Part shown: positions 45,191-53,980 of the stretch, piece after piece
How positions within the stretch are numbered: position 1 is the first letter of the stretch
How the letters are laid out: each line of letters begins with the position of its first letter
Assembly: GCF_016786355.1 (NCBI RefSeq)
Contig: NZ_JADWYX010000021.1
Span: 23,197 to 87,196 of the forward strand
Reading direction: 5' to 3'
Length of the DNA stretch: 64,000 nucleotides
Origin: Frankia sp. AgB1.9
GTDB taxonomy: Bacteria > Actinomycetota > Actinomycetes > Frankiales > Frankiaceae
The notes under the pieces: generated by a model
Databases searched by the model: none
Told to the model about the DNA's origin: nothing
Seen by the model: the letters and a program-made list of their open reading frames with translations, nothing else
Translations under genes and position numbers: made by a program

Positions 45191-45413
45191 GCGTGCCGGG
45201 CGCTATTCGCCGGCCCGACGGAAATCCGGCGGCTGGTCGTCGTGAACAACTGCTCGTCGTGAACGCCGATGCCGGCCTCGGTACCCCGGGCTCGGGAATT
45301 CGCCCGGCACTGGTCGCCCGGCGGCTCTGGACGCGCGTCACGCGGTCGGGGAGGTGGATTTCCGCTGGGCGGATGCGCCGGTTGCGAAGCCCAGCTGCCA
45401 CCCGGCATGTCGG

Positions 45414-45477
45414 TTCCTGAAAATTCACGGTTCCTGAAAATTCACGGCGTCCCGGTTCACTTCCTGAAGATTCACGG
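45414..45477. repeat. Three copies of a 17-bp AT-richer direct repeat
   Basis: TTCCTGAAAATTCACGG occurs at 45414 and 45431 back to back, and with one change at 45461. The regular placement suggests protein-binding sites or a short tandem expansion. Confidence 0.6.
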
Positions 45478-45712
45478 CGCCCCCGGTTCATTTGGGACGG
45501 GCCCCCGGCGTTTCCGCCGGTTGATCTCCGGGCGGCCCCACCGCGGGCTCGGTGGCAGGGCGGCGGGCTCCGCGTACGCGACCTGCGCCCGAAGCCGGCC
45601 TGGGACGCGGTGATCGTCGACCACTCCGCTCGGGGTCACCGCGCCCGCAGCTGCGGTCTGTCCCAGACCGCAGCGGTACTACGCCCAGCCCGACCGGCAC
45701 CTTCGTGCTGGT

Positions 45713-45786
45713 GATCGCCGTTTCGGCCCTCCAGTGGTCGTGACCGCCCACCGAATCGCAACCACGGGAGGGCCGAAACGGCGATC
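45713..45786. repeat. Dispersed imperfect palindrome, copy 4 (best preserved)
   Basis: Arms 45713-45738 and 45761-45786 are 26 nt and complementary except at one position, with a 22-nt spacer. The arm begins GATCGCCGTTTCGGCCCTCC. It defines the consensus for the copies at 15767, 20445 and 41864. Confidence 0.8.
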
Positions 45787-45903
45787 AGTGGCGGGTAGAC
45801 GACGCCGGGCGCGGCGGCGGTCATCGGATGGATGGCTGGCGCGGCCCGGCGCGACCGCCATGGCGGCTTCGCGCGTCGGCTTCCCCCACCAGGCCGACGC
45901 CAG

Positions 45904-46018
45904 GACCGCGTCGGCTTCGCGTGGCGGGTCGGCCCCGGCTTCGCGGGACCGCGTCGGCTTCGCGTGGCGGGTCGGCCCCGGCTTCGCGGGTCGACCCGCA
46001 TCGGCTTCGTATGGCGGT
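45904..46018. repeat. 43-bp tandem duplication
   Basis: A 43-bp unit beginning near 45905 (CCGCGTCGGCTTCGCGTGGC...) is repeated at 45948 with full identity, followed by a third diverged partial unit to about 46018. It is non-coding. Confidence 0.6.
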
Positions 46019-46239
46019 TTCGTGTGGCGGACCGGGGCGGGTTCGGCGTCGCCGTGCGGCTCGCGGAAGGGTCCCACTGTCCGCCCCCTCTGGGCAATAA
46101 CGTACCGCATCCAGCCAGATTCCCACCGTGGTGATCTGACATACGATCCGGGCTGGATATCGATTGCCGAAAGGAAACCAAATAAGGTGGCTTGGAGGCT
46201 TCGGGTGAGCCTGTCCGGCCCGGCCGAATCGGAGGGAGA

Positions 46240-47562
46240 ATGCGCCTCGTGGGCGCTGGAGATCTGTCTGACGACGAGTGCGGGGTACGGCTGCTGGGAC
46301 CTGACGGGGTGATGCGGGAACATCCCCGTTTCGCCTCGCTGCTCAGCGCCGAGGACCTCCGGAGCTGCTATGGCGCGATGCTGCGCGCCCGTCATCTCGA
46401 CGACCAGGCGACCGCCCTGCAGCGGCAGGGGGAGCTGGCGCTGTGGATCCCGCTGCGGGGCCAGGAGGCGGCGCAGGTCGGATCGGTGCGCGCCGCGCTG
46501 ACCAGCGACTTCGTCTTCCCCAGCTACCGCGAGCACGCCGTGGCCTGGGAGCGCGGACTGCCTGCGGTGGAGGTGCTCCGGCTGCTGCGGGGCAGCACCC
46601 ACGGGGGCTGGAACCCGGCCGACCACAACCTGGCGAACTACGCCCTGGTGCTCGCCACCCAGACGCTGCATGCCGTTGGTTATGCCCTCGGTGTTCAGCT
46701 TGATGCGCAGCGTGCCCGCGCGGATGCGGCCTCCGGTGGCCCGGAGGCTGCCGGAAATTCGATTGTCGGACGTCCGAGAATCTTGGGAGATGACGCGGCG
46801 AATGCCGGCGGGGGAGAACTCCTAGGACGTCCGACAATCGAGGAGGAAAGGAGGGCTGCCGGGCACCCCGACGAATTGGTCGGACGTCCTACCAATATCC
46901 GTGAACGGGCAACCGTCGGACGTCCTACTAACACGGAGGATGACCCCGGCGCGGCCGTGCTCGTGTATCTGGGCGACGGCGCGATGAGCCAGGGCGACGC
47001 CAACGAGGCGTTCGTCTGGGCCGCCAGCTTCGCCGCCCCCGTGGTCTTCTTCTGCACCAACAACCAGTGGGCGATCTCGACGCCGGCGTCCCGGCAGTCG
47101 CGGGTGCCGCTGGCCGACCGGGCGAGTGGCTTCGGCTTCCCCGGCGTGCGGGTCGACGGCAACGACGTCGTCGCCGTGCACAGCGTCACCTCGTGGGCGC
47201 TGGAGCGGGCCCGCCGCGGCGACGGTCCGACCCTCATCGAGGCCTACACCTACCGGATGGGCCCGCACACCACCTCCGACGACCCGGCCCGGTACCGCCC
47301 GGCCGAGCAGGAGGCCGTCTGGCGCGCCCGCGACCCGATCGACCGGGTCGCCCGCCTGCTCGCGTCCGACCGCGACGACGCCTGGTTCGCCGCCCAGCGG
47401 GCCGAGGCCGAGCAGGCCGCGGCCCGGCTGCGGGAGGCGGTCCTCGCGCTGCCGGAGCCGCGGCCGGACGCGTTCTTCGACGACGTCCTCGTTACCGAGA
47501 CCGACGAGGCCCGCGCCGAGCGGGCCCGCTTCCGGGCCTACCAGGAGTCCTTTCAGGCATGA
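46240..47562 (+). CDS. 2-oxoacid dehydrogenase E1 alpha subunit with in-frame repeat insertion
   Basis: The 440-residue E1-alpha decarboxylates a 2-oxoacid with thiamine diphosphate. The cofactor motif GDGAMSQGDANEAF...NNQWAIST is intact, and the order E1-alpha, E1-beta, E2 fits a branched-chain or pyruvate-type complex. Between ALGVQLDAQ and VLVYLGDG an insert of about 75 residues replaces the usual short linker. It contains four xGRPx units (VGRPRI, LGRPTI, VGRPTN twice) encoded by GGACGTCC palindromes. The ATG at 46240 follows GGAGGGAG; a TTG 48 bases upstream is less likely. Whether the insert is tolerated is unknown, but the frame is open throughout. Confidence 0.88.
   Translation: MRLVGAGDLSDDECGVRLLGPDGVMREHPRFASLLSAEDLRSCYGAMLRARHLDDQATALQRQGELALWIPLRGQEAAQVGSVRAALTSDFVFPSYREHAVAWERGLPAVEVLRLLRGSTHGGWNPADHNLANYALVLATQTLHAVGYALGVQLDAQRARADAASGGPEAAGNSIVGRPRILGDDAANAGGGELLGRPTIEEERRAAGHPDELVGRPTNIRERATVGRPTNTEDDPGAAVLVYLGDGAMSQGDANEAFVWAASFAAPVVFFCTNNQWAISTPASRQSRVPLADRASGFGFPGVRVDGNDVVAVHSVTSWALERARRGDGPTLIEAYTYRMGPHTTSDDPARYRPAEQEAVWRARDPIDRVARLLASDRDDAWFAAQRAEAEQAAARLREAVLALPEPRPDAFFDDVLVTETDEARAERARFRAYQESFQA
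46761..46930 (+). repeat. Four in-frame GGACGTCC palindromic repeats inside E1 alpha
   Basis: GGACGTCC occurs at 46768, 46825, 46882 and 46918, with centres 57, 57 and 36 bp apart, all multiples of three. Flanks extend the dyad, best at 46875-46896 (ATTGGT...ACCAAT arms) and 46761-46782 (GATTGT...). Each encodes Gly-Arg-Pro. The flanks are less GC-rich than the surrounding gene. Confidence 0.8.
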
Positions 47563-48716
47563 GCACGCGGACGCTGCCCTCCTCCGACCTTCCGGCCGCC
47601 GGCCCGACGGCGCCCGCGCCGCGGCGGCCCGTGGTGCCGTCCCCGGGCGGCCCCGCCGATCCCGTCACCCAGCCTCAGGACGACACCCAGACCCGGGCGG
47701 AGAACCAGCCAGCACCGGACGCCGAGCCGCGCACCCTTCCGCTGGCCAGGGCGCTCGGCGCGGCGCTGCGCGACGCGATGGCGGCCGACGACCGGGTCGT
47801 CCTGCTCGGGGAGGACGTCGGCCGGCTCGGCGGCGTGTTCCGGATCACCGACGGCCTCCAGGACGCGTTCGGTGAGCACCGGGTGGTCGACACCCCGCTC
47901 GGCGAGGCCGGCATCGTCGGCGCCGCCGTCGGCCTGGCCATGCGCGGCTACAGGCCGGTCTGCGAGATCCAGTTCGACGGGTTCGTCTACCCGGCCTTCG
48001 ACCAGATCGTCACCCAGCTCGCCCGCCTGCACCAGCGCTCCGGCGGCCACCTGCGGATGCCGGTGACCATCCGCATCCCATACGGCGGTGGGATCGGCGC
48101 CGTGGAGCACCACAGCGAGTCCCCGGAGGCCTACTTCGCGCACACCCCTGGGCTGCGGCTGCTGACGCCCTCGACCGCCGCGGACGGCTACCAGCTGTTG
48201 CGCGAGGCGGTTGCCTGCGACGACCCGGTGATCTTCTTCGAGCCCAAGCGGCGGTACTGGGAACGAGGCCCGCTGGCCGCGGCCGAGGACCCGCCGCTGC
48301 CGATGGACCGAGCGAGGGTCGCCCGCCCCGGCACCGACGTGACGGTGATCGCCTACGGGCCGACGGTGCGCACCTGCCTGGACGCCGCTACCGCCGCCGA
48401 GGCCGACGGGCGCGCGGTCGAGGTCGTCGACCTGCGCTCGCTGGCGCCCGTCGACTGGCCGACGCTGACCGCCTCGGTACGCCGCACCGGCCGCGCCGTG
48501 GTCGTCCACGAGGCGACGGTCACCGGCGGGCTCGGCGCGGAGATCGCCGCCCGGCTCACCGAGGAGTGCTTCTACCACCTGGAGGCGCCGATCGGCCGGG
48601 TCGGCGGTTACCACACCCCGTACCCGCCGGCCCGGCTGGAGAAGGACTACCTGCCGGACCTGGACCGGATCCTCGACGCCGTCGACCGGACGTTCTCCTA
48701 TGGGACGACGTCATGA
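47559..48716 (+). CDS. 2-oxoacid dehydrogenase E1 beta subunit
   Basis: The 385-residue E1-beta pairs with E1-alpha to form the decarboxylase. Conserved segments include LLGEDVGRLGGVF, DTPLGEAGIVGAAVGLAMRG, EIQFDGFVYPAFDQIV and IPYGGGIGAVEHHSESPEAY. A ~55-residue Pro/Ala-rich N-terminal arm precedes the catalytic part. The ATG overlaps the E1-alpha stop (ATGA), and its own stop overlaps the E2 start, so all three are translated together. Substrate (branched-chain oxoacids or pyruvate) cannot be decided by sequence alone. Confidence 0.92.
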   Translation: MSTRTLPSSDLPAAGPTAPAPRRPVVPSPGGPADPVTQPQDDTQTRAENQPAPDAEPRTLPLARALGAALRDAMAADDRVVLLGEDVGRLGGVFRITDGLQDAFGEHRVVDTPLGEAGIVGAAVGLAMRGYRPVCEIQFDGFVYPAFDQIVTQLARLHQRSGGHLRMPVTIRIPYGGGIGAVEHHSESPEAYFAHTPGLRLLTPSTAADGYQLLREAVACDDPVIFFEPKRRYWERGPLAAAEDPPLPMDRARVARPGTDVTVIAYGPTVRTCLDAATAAEADGRAVEVVDLRSLAPVDWPTLTASVRRTGRAVVVHEATVTGGLGAEIAARLTEECFYHLEAPIGRVGGYHTPYPPARLEKDYLPDLDRILDAVDRTFSYGTTS

Positions 48717-50164
48717 CGCGGCGGGACTTCCTGTTGCCCGACCTGGGCGAGGGCCTCGCGGAGGCCGAGATCGTCCAGTGGCTGGTACGCCCCGGCGACC
48801 CGGTGGCGCTCAACCAGCCACTCGTGGAGGTCGAGACCGCGAAGGCGGCCGTCGAGATCCCGTCGCCCTACGCCGGCGTGGTGGCGGCCCTGCACTGCGC
48901 GGAGGGTGAGCTCGTCCCCGTCGGGACGGCCCTGCTGACCGTCGCCGCCGAGTCGGTCGCGGTCGCGGTGGCCGGGACCGAGGAGGAGGCGCCGCCGTCC
49001 CCGGTCGTCGGCCGGACCCCGGTCGAGCCGGCGGCCGGCGAGGTGCCCCGCCGCCGGCCCCGCCGGCCCGCCCACGCGGGGCTCGTGGCCGCCGCGCCGG
49101 CCGCCCCGGTCCAGCTCGCTGGTCCGGTCGCCCGGGTGGAACGCCTCGCGCCGCTCGCCCGGGTGGCGGACACCCCACAGCGCCCCCCGGCCCCGCTGGT
49201 TCCGCCGCGGCCGAACGGCCTGCCCGGGGCCAAGGTGCTCGCCGCACCACCGGTGCGCAGGCTCGCCCGCGACCTCGGCGTCGACCTGGGTACGGTCCAC
49301 CCCACCGGCCCGAACGGCACCATCGCCCGGGCCGACGTCACGGCGGCCGCCACGCTGGCCCCGGAGGTCACGCCGGCCCCGGACGCCGGGCCGGCGCGGC
49401 CAGCACGGTCCGGCGTCCGGCCGGGCGAGCGCATCCCGGTGCGCGGCGTCGCGCGCCAGATGGCGTTGGCGATGGAGCACAGCGCGTTCCAGGTTCCACA
49501 GGCCACCGTCCAGCGGACCGTCGACGTCACCGGCCTGCTGGACCTGCTCGCCCGCTGGAGGGCGGACCCGGCGGCCGGCCAGGCCACAGCAGACGAGGCC
49601 ACGGGCGGCGACCGGCCGGTCAGGATCACGTCGCTGGCCTTCATCAGCCGCGCCGTGGTCGCCGCGGTGGCCCGCCACCCGCTGGCGAACGCCCGCTGGC
49701 TGACGGCCGCCGACGGCTCCAACGAGATCGAGGTCTACCCCGCGGTCAACCTCGGCGTGGCGGTGGCCAGTGAGCGCGGGCTCGTCGTCCCGGTGATCCC
49801 GGCCGCCGACCGGCTCGGGCTGCCCGCCCTGGCCGGCGAGCTGGCGAGCCTGGTCGAGGCCGCGCGCGCCGGTCGCACCCCGCCGGCGCGGATGCGCGGC
49901 TCGACGATCACCGTGTCCAACGTCGGCGTCTTCGGGGTGGACTCGGCCGCCGGGCTGGTCCGCGAGGGCGAGGCGGCCCTGGTCGTGCTCGGCGCGATCC
50001 GGGACGCGGCCGCCGTCTGGCAGGGCCAGATCCAGGTCCGCCGGGTGATGACGGTCTCGGTGTCCTTCGACCACCGGATCCTGCACGGCGAGGCTGCGTC
50101 GAGGTTCCTGGGCGAGATCGCCGCCGTGCTCGCCGACCCGGTCAGCCTGCTGCTGCACGGCTGA
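48713..50164 (+). CDS. 2-oxoacid dehydrogenase E2 (dihydrolipoamide acyltransferase)
   Basis: The 483-residue E2 has one N-terminal lipoyl domain (LLPDLGEGLAEAEIVQWLV, lipoyl Lys in VETAKAAVEIPSP near residue 44). A Pro/Ala/Arg linker follows, then a peripheral subunit-binding domain (VLAAPPVRRLARDLGVDLGT into GPNGTIARADV) and the catalytic domain. The usual active-site signature HxxxDG reads HRILHG within SVSFDHRILHGEAASRFL, so the Asp is replaced by His while the catalytic His is kept. No E3 gene follows; the general cellular E3 may serve. The ATG overlaps the E1-beta stop. Confidence 0.92.
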   Translation: MTRRDFLLPDLGEGLAEAEIVQWLVRPGDPVALNQPLVEVETAKAAVEIPSPYAGVVAALHCAEGELVPVGTALLTVAAESVAVAVAGTEEEAPPSPVVGRTPVEPAAGEVPRRRPRRPAHAGLVAAAPAAPVQLAGPVARVERLAPLARVADTPQRPPAPLVPPRPNGLPGAKVLAAPPVRRLARDLGVDLGTVHPTGPNGTIARADVTAAATLAPEVTPAPDAGPARPARSGVRPGERIPVRGVARQMALAMEHSAFQVPQATVQRTVDVTGLLDLLARWRADPAAGQATADEATGGDRPVRITSLAFISRAVVAAVARHPLANARWLTAADGSNEIEVYPAVNLGVAVASERGLVVPVIPAADRLGLPALAGELASLVEAARAGRTPPARMRGSTITVSNVGVFGVDSAAGLVREGEAALVVLGAIRDAAAVWQGQIQVRRVMTVSVSFDHRILHGEAASRFLGEIAAVLADPVSLLLHG

Positions 50165-50674
50165 CCGTCGCCCGGCCCGGCCCGGCCGATTCGCCCCGGG
50201 CCGGCGCGACTACCCGAAACGGTGATGAATCGCACGTCGGGACCACCGACGGGCAACCTTCTCCCGCGCCGGAGCGTCAGACCTCCCGGCTGCGCGGGCG
50301 CAGACCCGTCCCTTGCTGGGCCGGAACACGGATCCGGTGGCGGGTGGGAAGTTCGGGAGGCGACCGTCGCGCGCGGTCCGGAGCACGGTGGTGGGACCGG
50401 TCACGCCCAGGTGGGTTCGTAGTGGGTTGCCATGGTGAACCCGATGGATCTGCCCGGATTGGGTCCCCCTAGGATTTCCCCGGGCGACTTGTCCCGGGTC
50501 GCCCGGCGGCGAACTGCCCACGGTCCGCCATCCGGGCCAGGGGCCGGCTGGACCGTCGGGCCCGGTGCGCGCGGCGGCGCCTACCGGTGCGAGGTCCCGA
50601 CCCGGCGCCCCCGGGTGGCCAGGCCTGCCGCGCCGCGCGCGGCCACGACATCCGAACAGACGGAGGACCACCCA
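50165..50674. other. Intergenic region after the dehydrogenase operon
   Basis: About 510 bp without a supportable gene. An 8-bp inverted repeat (CGGCCCGG at 50173-50180 with CCGGGCCG at 50196-50203) just after E2 may terminate the operon. The rest presumably holds the next promoter. Confidence 0.35.
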
Positions 50675-51616
50675 GTGAGCGTGTTGCCGGACATCCTGCT
50701 CACCGTAGCGATCTCGCTGTCGGCGGGCGCTCTCGGCGCGCTGGCCATCCGGTTGTGGGAGCGCCCCGGCGGCGCACCCATGTCGCGACCACGCCAGTCG
50801 ACCCTGTTCAGCCTGGCCGCCGACGACGAGATCCTCATCGCCGTCGCCTCGCTCGCTCCGTCCGGGACGATCGCCCGTGACGACGTGCTCGCCGTCGCCG
50901 AACTCGCCTCGATCATCTACAGCTCGGACGCCCGGCCACGGGTGACGCCCGGCGGCGCGGTGCAGGACAGCATCGGGCGGCGCACCGAGTTCTGCCTCGG
51001 CGACCCACGGTCCAACCCCCGGATGGCCGCGCACCTGTCCCGCTACCTGCCCGGCGTGACCTTCTCCCCGCCGTCTCCGCCGGCGCCGCCGTCGGCCGCC
51101 CGCAACTCCAACTCCCTCGCCGCCGTGGGCGCCACGGCCGCGTCGTCGTCCGGCTCCGCCACCGGCCCGGCCGACAGCGACGGGACGGGCGCCCCGGACA
51201 ACACCAGCGTCCAGTCGATCATCCCGCCCAGGCCGCCCCGGGAGAGCCGGGTGATCGCGGTCAGCCTGCCCGGCGGGCGCGAGGGCCGGCGGCTGCGCGG
51301 CGAGAAGGGCGACGGCGCCGACAAGGGAAACCGCGAGTTCGCCGGCCGCCCCGGCGAGCACGAGTTCGCGCTGCTGGCCCGGATCGCCGCCGGGCCCAAC
51401 CGCCGGCCGCTGTTCATCCTCGCCGGGCAGACCGCGACCGCCAACCTCGCGGCGGCCTACTACCTGCGCAGCCGGGCCGAGGAGCTCGACCTCGAGTTCT
51501 CCAACAAGCCGTCGTTCTGCCTGATCCTGAGGGTGGAGGCCGCCACCGTCTACGGCCACGAGCTGGTCGAGCGCGAGGCCGACATCTCGGCCGCGGTCGT
51601 CCCGCCGTCCCACTAG
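50675..51616 (+). CDS. Membrane-anchored hypothetical protein
   Basis: The 313-residue protein has one N-terminal membrane helix (LLTVAISLSAGALGALAIRL) and a cytosolic domain interrupted by a low-complexity Ser/Ala/Pro linker around residues 130-185. The C-terminal part (EFALLARIAAGPNRRPLFIL, then AGQTATANLAAAYYLRSRAEEL) looks like an alpha/beta nucleotide-binding fold with a GxxxxxxxAAAYYL element. The family was not recognised. The GTG at 50675 follows GGAGGA. Confidence 0.68.
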   Translation: MSVLPDILLTVAISLSAGALGALAIRLWERPGGAPMSRPRQSTLFSLAADDEILIAVASLAPSGTIARDDVLAVAELASIIYSSDARPRVTPGGAVQDSIGRRTEFCLGDPRSNPRMAAHLSRYLPGVTFSPPSPPAPPSAARNSNSLAAVGATAASSSGSATGPADSDGTGAPDNTSVQSIIPPRPPRESRVIAVSLPGGREGRRLRGEKGDGADKGNREFAGRPGEHEFALLARIAAGPNRRPLFILAGQTATANLAAAYYLRSRAEELDLEFSNKPSFCLILRVEAATVYGHELVEREADISAAVVPPSH

Positions 51617-51687
51617 GGCGTTTCTCGTCGCCGTGTGCCGGCGCCAGGACTCCAACGCGTCCAGACGCCGGCACGCCGGGCCAGGGC

Positions 51688-52125
51688 CTACGAGACGTCG
51701 GCGAGCCGCGCGGACGCGCCGACCGCGGCGATGAGCCCCTCGCCGGTGTAGGCGACGCCGCCGATGCCCCAGCCGCCGTCGGGCGCGTTGAGGATGTTGA
51801 CCCAGGTGTTCTCGCGGTCGTGGCCCTCGACGGTGCAGGCGTCGACGATGTCCGTCGCCGCGGCGATGAACGCGGCCCGGCCGGCGGCGTCGGGCAGGCC
51901 GATGTTCGGCAGCTTGAGCTCCACCATCACGACCGGGCGGTTCACCCCGCCGGCGTAGATGGCCGACGGGTCCAGCACGTGGACGGTGCCGCCGACGACG
52001 CTGGTGAAGAACGCGTTGCCGGTCGCGCCGCTGGCCGCGATCAGAGCCTCGGTGAGCGCCGGGAGGATCGCGCGCTCGCCGGCCTCGGTGAGCTCGCCGC
52101 GCGGGGTGGTCACGGTGATGGGCAT
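51688..52125 (-). CDS. Tautomerase superfamily protein
   Basis: The 145-residue protein starts MPITVTTPRGELT. After Met removal, Pro1 would be the catalytic base as in 4-oxalocrotonate tautomerase and cis-CaaD-type enzymes. Length near 150 indicates a fused two-unit (beta-alpha-beta)2 member. The second half has VNRPVVMVELKLP and WVNILNAPDGGWGIGG. The frame extends four codons upstream, but only the ATG at 52125 places Pro at position 2 and it follows GGACGGA. It is divergent from a TetR gene with a shared operator, so it is probably induced by the TetR ligand. Confidence 0.83.
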   Translation of the reverse strand: MPITVTTPRGELTEAGERAILPALTEALIAASGATGNAFFTSVVGGTVHVLDPSAIYAGGVNRPVVMVELKLPNIGLPDAAGRAAFIAAATDIVDACTVEGHDRENTWVNILNAPDGGWGIGGVAYTGEGLIAAVGASARLADVS

Positions 52126-52138
52126 GGGTCCGTCCATT

Positions 52139-52160
52139 CGCTAGTACGTACGTCCTAGCG
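52139..52160. promoter_or_regulatory. TetR operator between tautomerase and tetR genes
   Basis: A 22-bp palindrome with one mismatched pair: outer arms CGCTAG and CTAGCG surround ACGTACGT. It lies just upstream of the tautomerase start and between the divergent genes. A related half site (CCGTACTAGTC) sits near 52180. Confidence 0.65.
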
Positions 52161-52210
52161 AGACCATGCAATAGGATGGCCGTACTAGTCAAGGCACCTG
52201 GAGGCACGCC

Positions 52211-52795
52211 GTGGCCGACACCCGAAGCCGCATGGTCGACGCGACGATCCACGCGTTGCAGCGCCGCGGGGTCGCCGGAATGTCGTTCACCGACGTGCTG
52301 CAGGACAGCGGCGCCGCCCGCGGCGCCATCTACCACCACTTCCCCGGCGGCAAGGCGCAGCTCGTCGCCGAGGCGGCCGCCCGCAACGGCGAGGACGTGC
52401 GCGCCAGCCTCGCGACCCTGCCCGCGGGCGACCCGCTCGTCGTGGTCACGGCCTTCCTCGACGCCGTCCGGCCCGTGCTGGTCGCCTCGACGGCCGGGGG
52501 CGGCTGCGCGATCGCCGCGATCACGGTCACGGCCGGCGAGGAGGGCCGTGGCGACGCCGACCTCCAGCGCGCCGCCGCCGACATCTTCGCCTCGTGGGCC
52601 CGAATACTGGCCGAACGCCTGCAACCAGCTGGGCTCCCGCCCGACGAAGCCCTTGGCCTCGCGACCACGCTGATCATGCTTCTCCAAGGGGCGCACATCC
52701 TCTGCCGCGCCACCGGCACGCTCGAACCCTTCGAACAGGCCGCGCGCACCGCGACCGACCTCACCCGCGCCCGCTACGAGGCCACCCCGGCCTGA
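52211..52795 (+). CDS. TetR family transcriptional regulator
   Basis: The 194-residue repressor has the TetR helix-turn-helix (MVDATIHALQRRGVAG, then SFTDVLQDSGAARGAIYHHF) and a C-terminal domain like the TetR_C_33/LmrA-YxaF group (TAGGGCAIAAI). The GTG start follows GGAGG. It is divergent from the tautomerase gene, and a 22-bp palindrome between them is the likely operator. It probably represses both until an electrophile or the tautomerase substrate binds. Confidence 0.88.
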   Translation: MADTRSRMVDATIHALQRRGVAGMSFTDVLQDSGAARGAIYHHFPGGKAQLVAEAAARNGEDVRASLATLPAGDPLVVVTAFLDAVRPVLVASTAGGGCAIAAITVTAGEEGRGDADLQRAAADIFASWARILAERLQPAGLPPDEALGLATTLIMLLQGAHILCRATGTLEPFEQAARTATDLTRARYEATPA

Positions 52796-52836
52796 CCAGC
52801 CGCTGGTCCTGGCGCGGCGGCGCGGGCCGGCGGTCG

Positions 52837-52842
52837 TATGAT
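52837..52842 (+). promoter_or_regulatory. -10 element for rnpB
   Basis: TATGAT lies 7 bp before the expected 5' end of RNase P RNA at 52850. No strong -35 is evident. Confidence 0.5.
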
Positions 52843-52849
52843 CGAGGCG

Positions 52850-53248
<399 letters not shown>

Positions 53249-53271
<23 letters not shown>

Positions 53272-53299
53272 CCCAAACGCCTGTGGCACAGGCACTTCT
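53249..53299. repeat. Left attachment site overlapping the rnpB 3' end
   Basis: 51 bp repeated at 61912-61962 with a single mismatch at 53254. It contains a 15-bp palindrome GCCTGTGGCACAGGC (53280-53294), a plausible recombinase core. Paired GGGCCGTTT units follow at about 53320-53340. Confidence 0.8.
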
Positions 53300-53461
53300 C
53301 TCTCCCGATCATGGCTCTGGGCCGTTTCTGGGCCGTTTTGTGGTGGATCATGGGGCCGTTTCACATACTGTCCGCGACTTGGTCGACAGGAGCTCCGTGA
53401 CGGTACGTAGCTAGACCCGGGGGAGAGGCTCCTGCCTCGGAGGTGGCCTGACAGGTGCGGG

Positions 53462-53760
53462 CGGCCTGGCCTCGCCGTGCTGCGCGCGATGGTCGCGCAG
53501 GCCGACCTGGCAACGCCGATCGGACTGTGCGCCCGGCTGCCGCTCGCGCTCGGGTTCGGGTTCGGGTTCGCGATGATGGCGCGGCGCTCGGAACTCGTCG
53601 CCGTCCGGCTGATCGACGTCACCGACCTTGATGAAGGCCTGCTCGTGCGGATCTGAACGTCGAAGACCGACCCGGACGCCCAGGCGCAGCGGTCCGATCC
53701 TCTACGCCTCCGGCGCTGGAGGCCTGGCTTAAGGCGCCGCGGGGTCGCCCGGTCGGCCAC
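53462..53760 (+). pseudogene. Tyrosine recombinase (integrase) remnant
   Basis: The plus-strand translation contains FAMMARRSELVAVRLIDVTD, then LDEGLLVRI, a TGA stop at the codon where Arg is expected, and then TSKTDPDAQ. The ARRSEL Arg is the first catalytic residue of tyrosine recombinases. Sequence before and after is degraded, and no full-length frame exists. It is the likely former integrase of the island. Confidence 0.65.
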
Positions 53761-53980
53761 GGCCTGGTCGGGGGCCGGGGTGCCTCCCGGCCGGCGAGTT
53801 CGCGGATGCCGGGCCCGCGTGGCAGCACCTTTACGGCCGGTTGCGGATGGTTATCGCGGATGAAGAGCTGACGCCTCGGGTCGTTGGGCCGAGATCAACG
53901 ATCGCGACCATGGTCTGCTGCGTTGCCGGTCCCACGAACTGACCGCCGCGCTCCGCCACACCGACCAGGACCTACGCGCG
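53761..53980. other. Degraded sequence in the island
   Basis: No intact gene is visible. It may be decayed integrase sequence or the upstream part of the following frame. Confidence 0.3.

Larger units (their letters stand above)
45078..46239. other. Repeat-rich 1.16-kb intergenic region
   Basis: No gene is supported between the Trp-rich protein and the E1-alpha gene. The region holds a terminator, three copies of a 17-bp repeat, one dispersed palindrome and a 43-bp tandem duplication, listed separately. The last ~110 bp are lower in GC and probably carry the dehydrogenase operon promoter. Confidence 0.5.
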
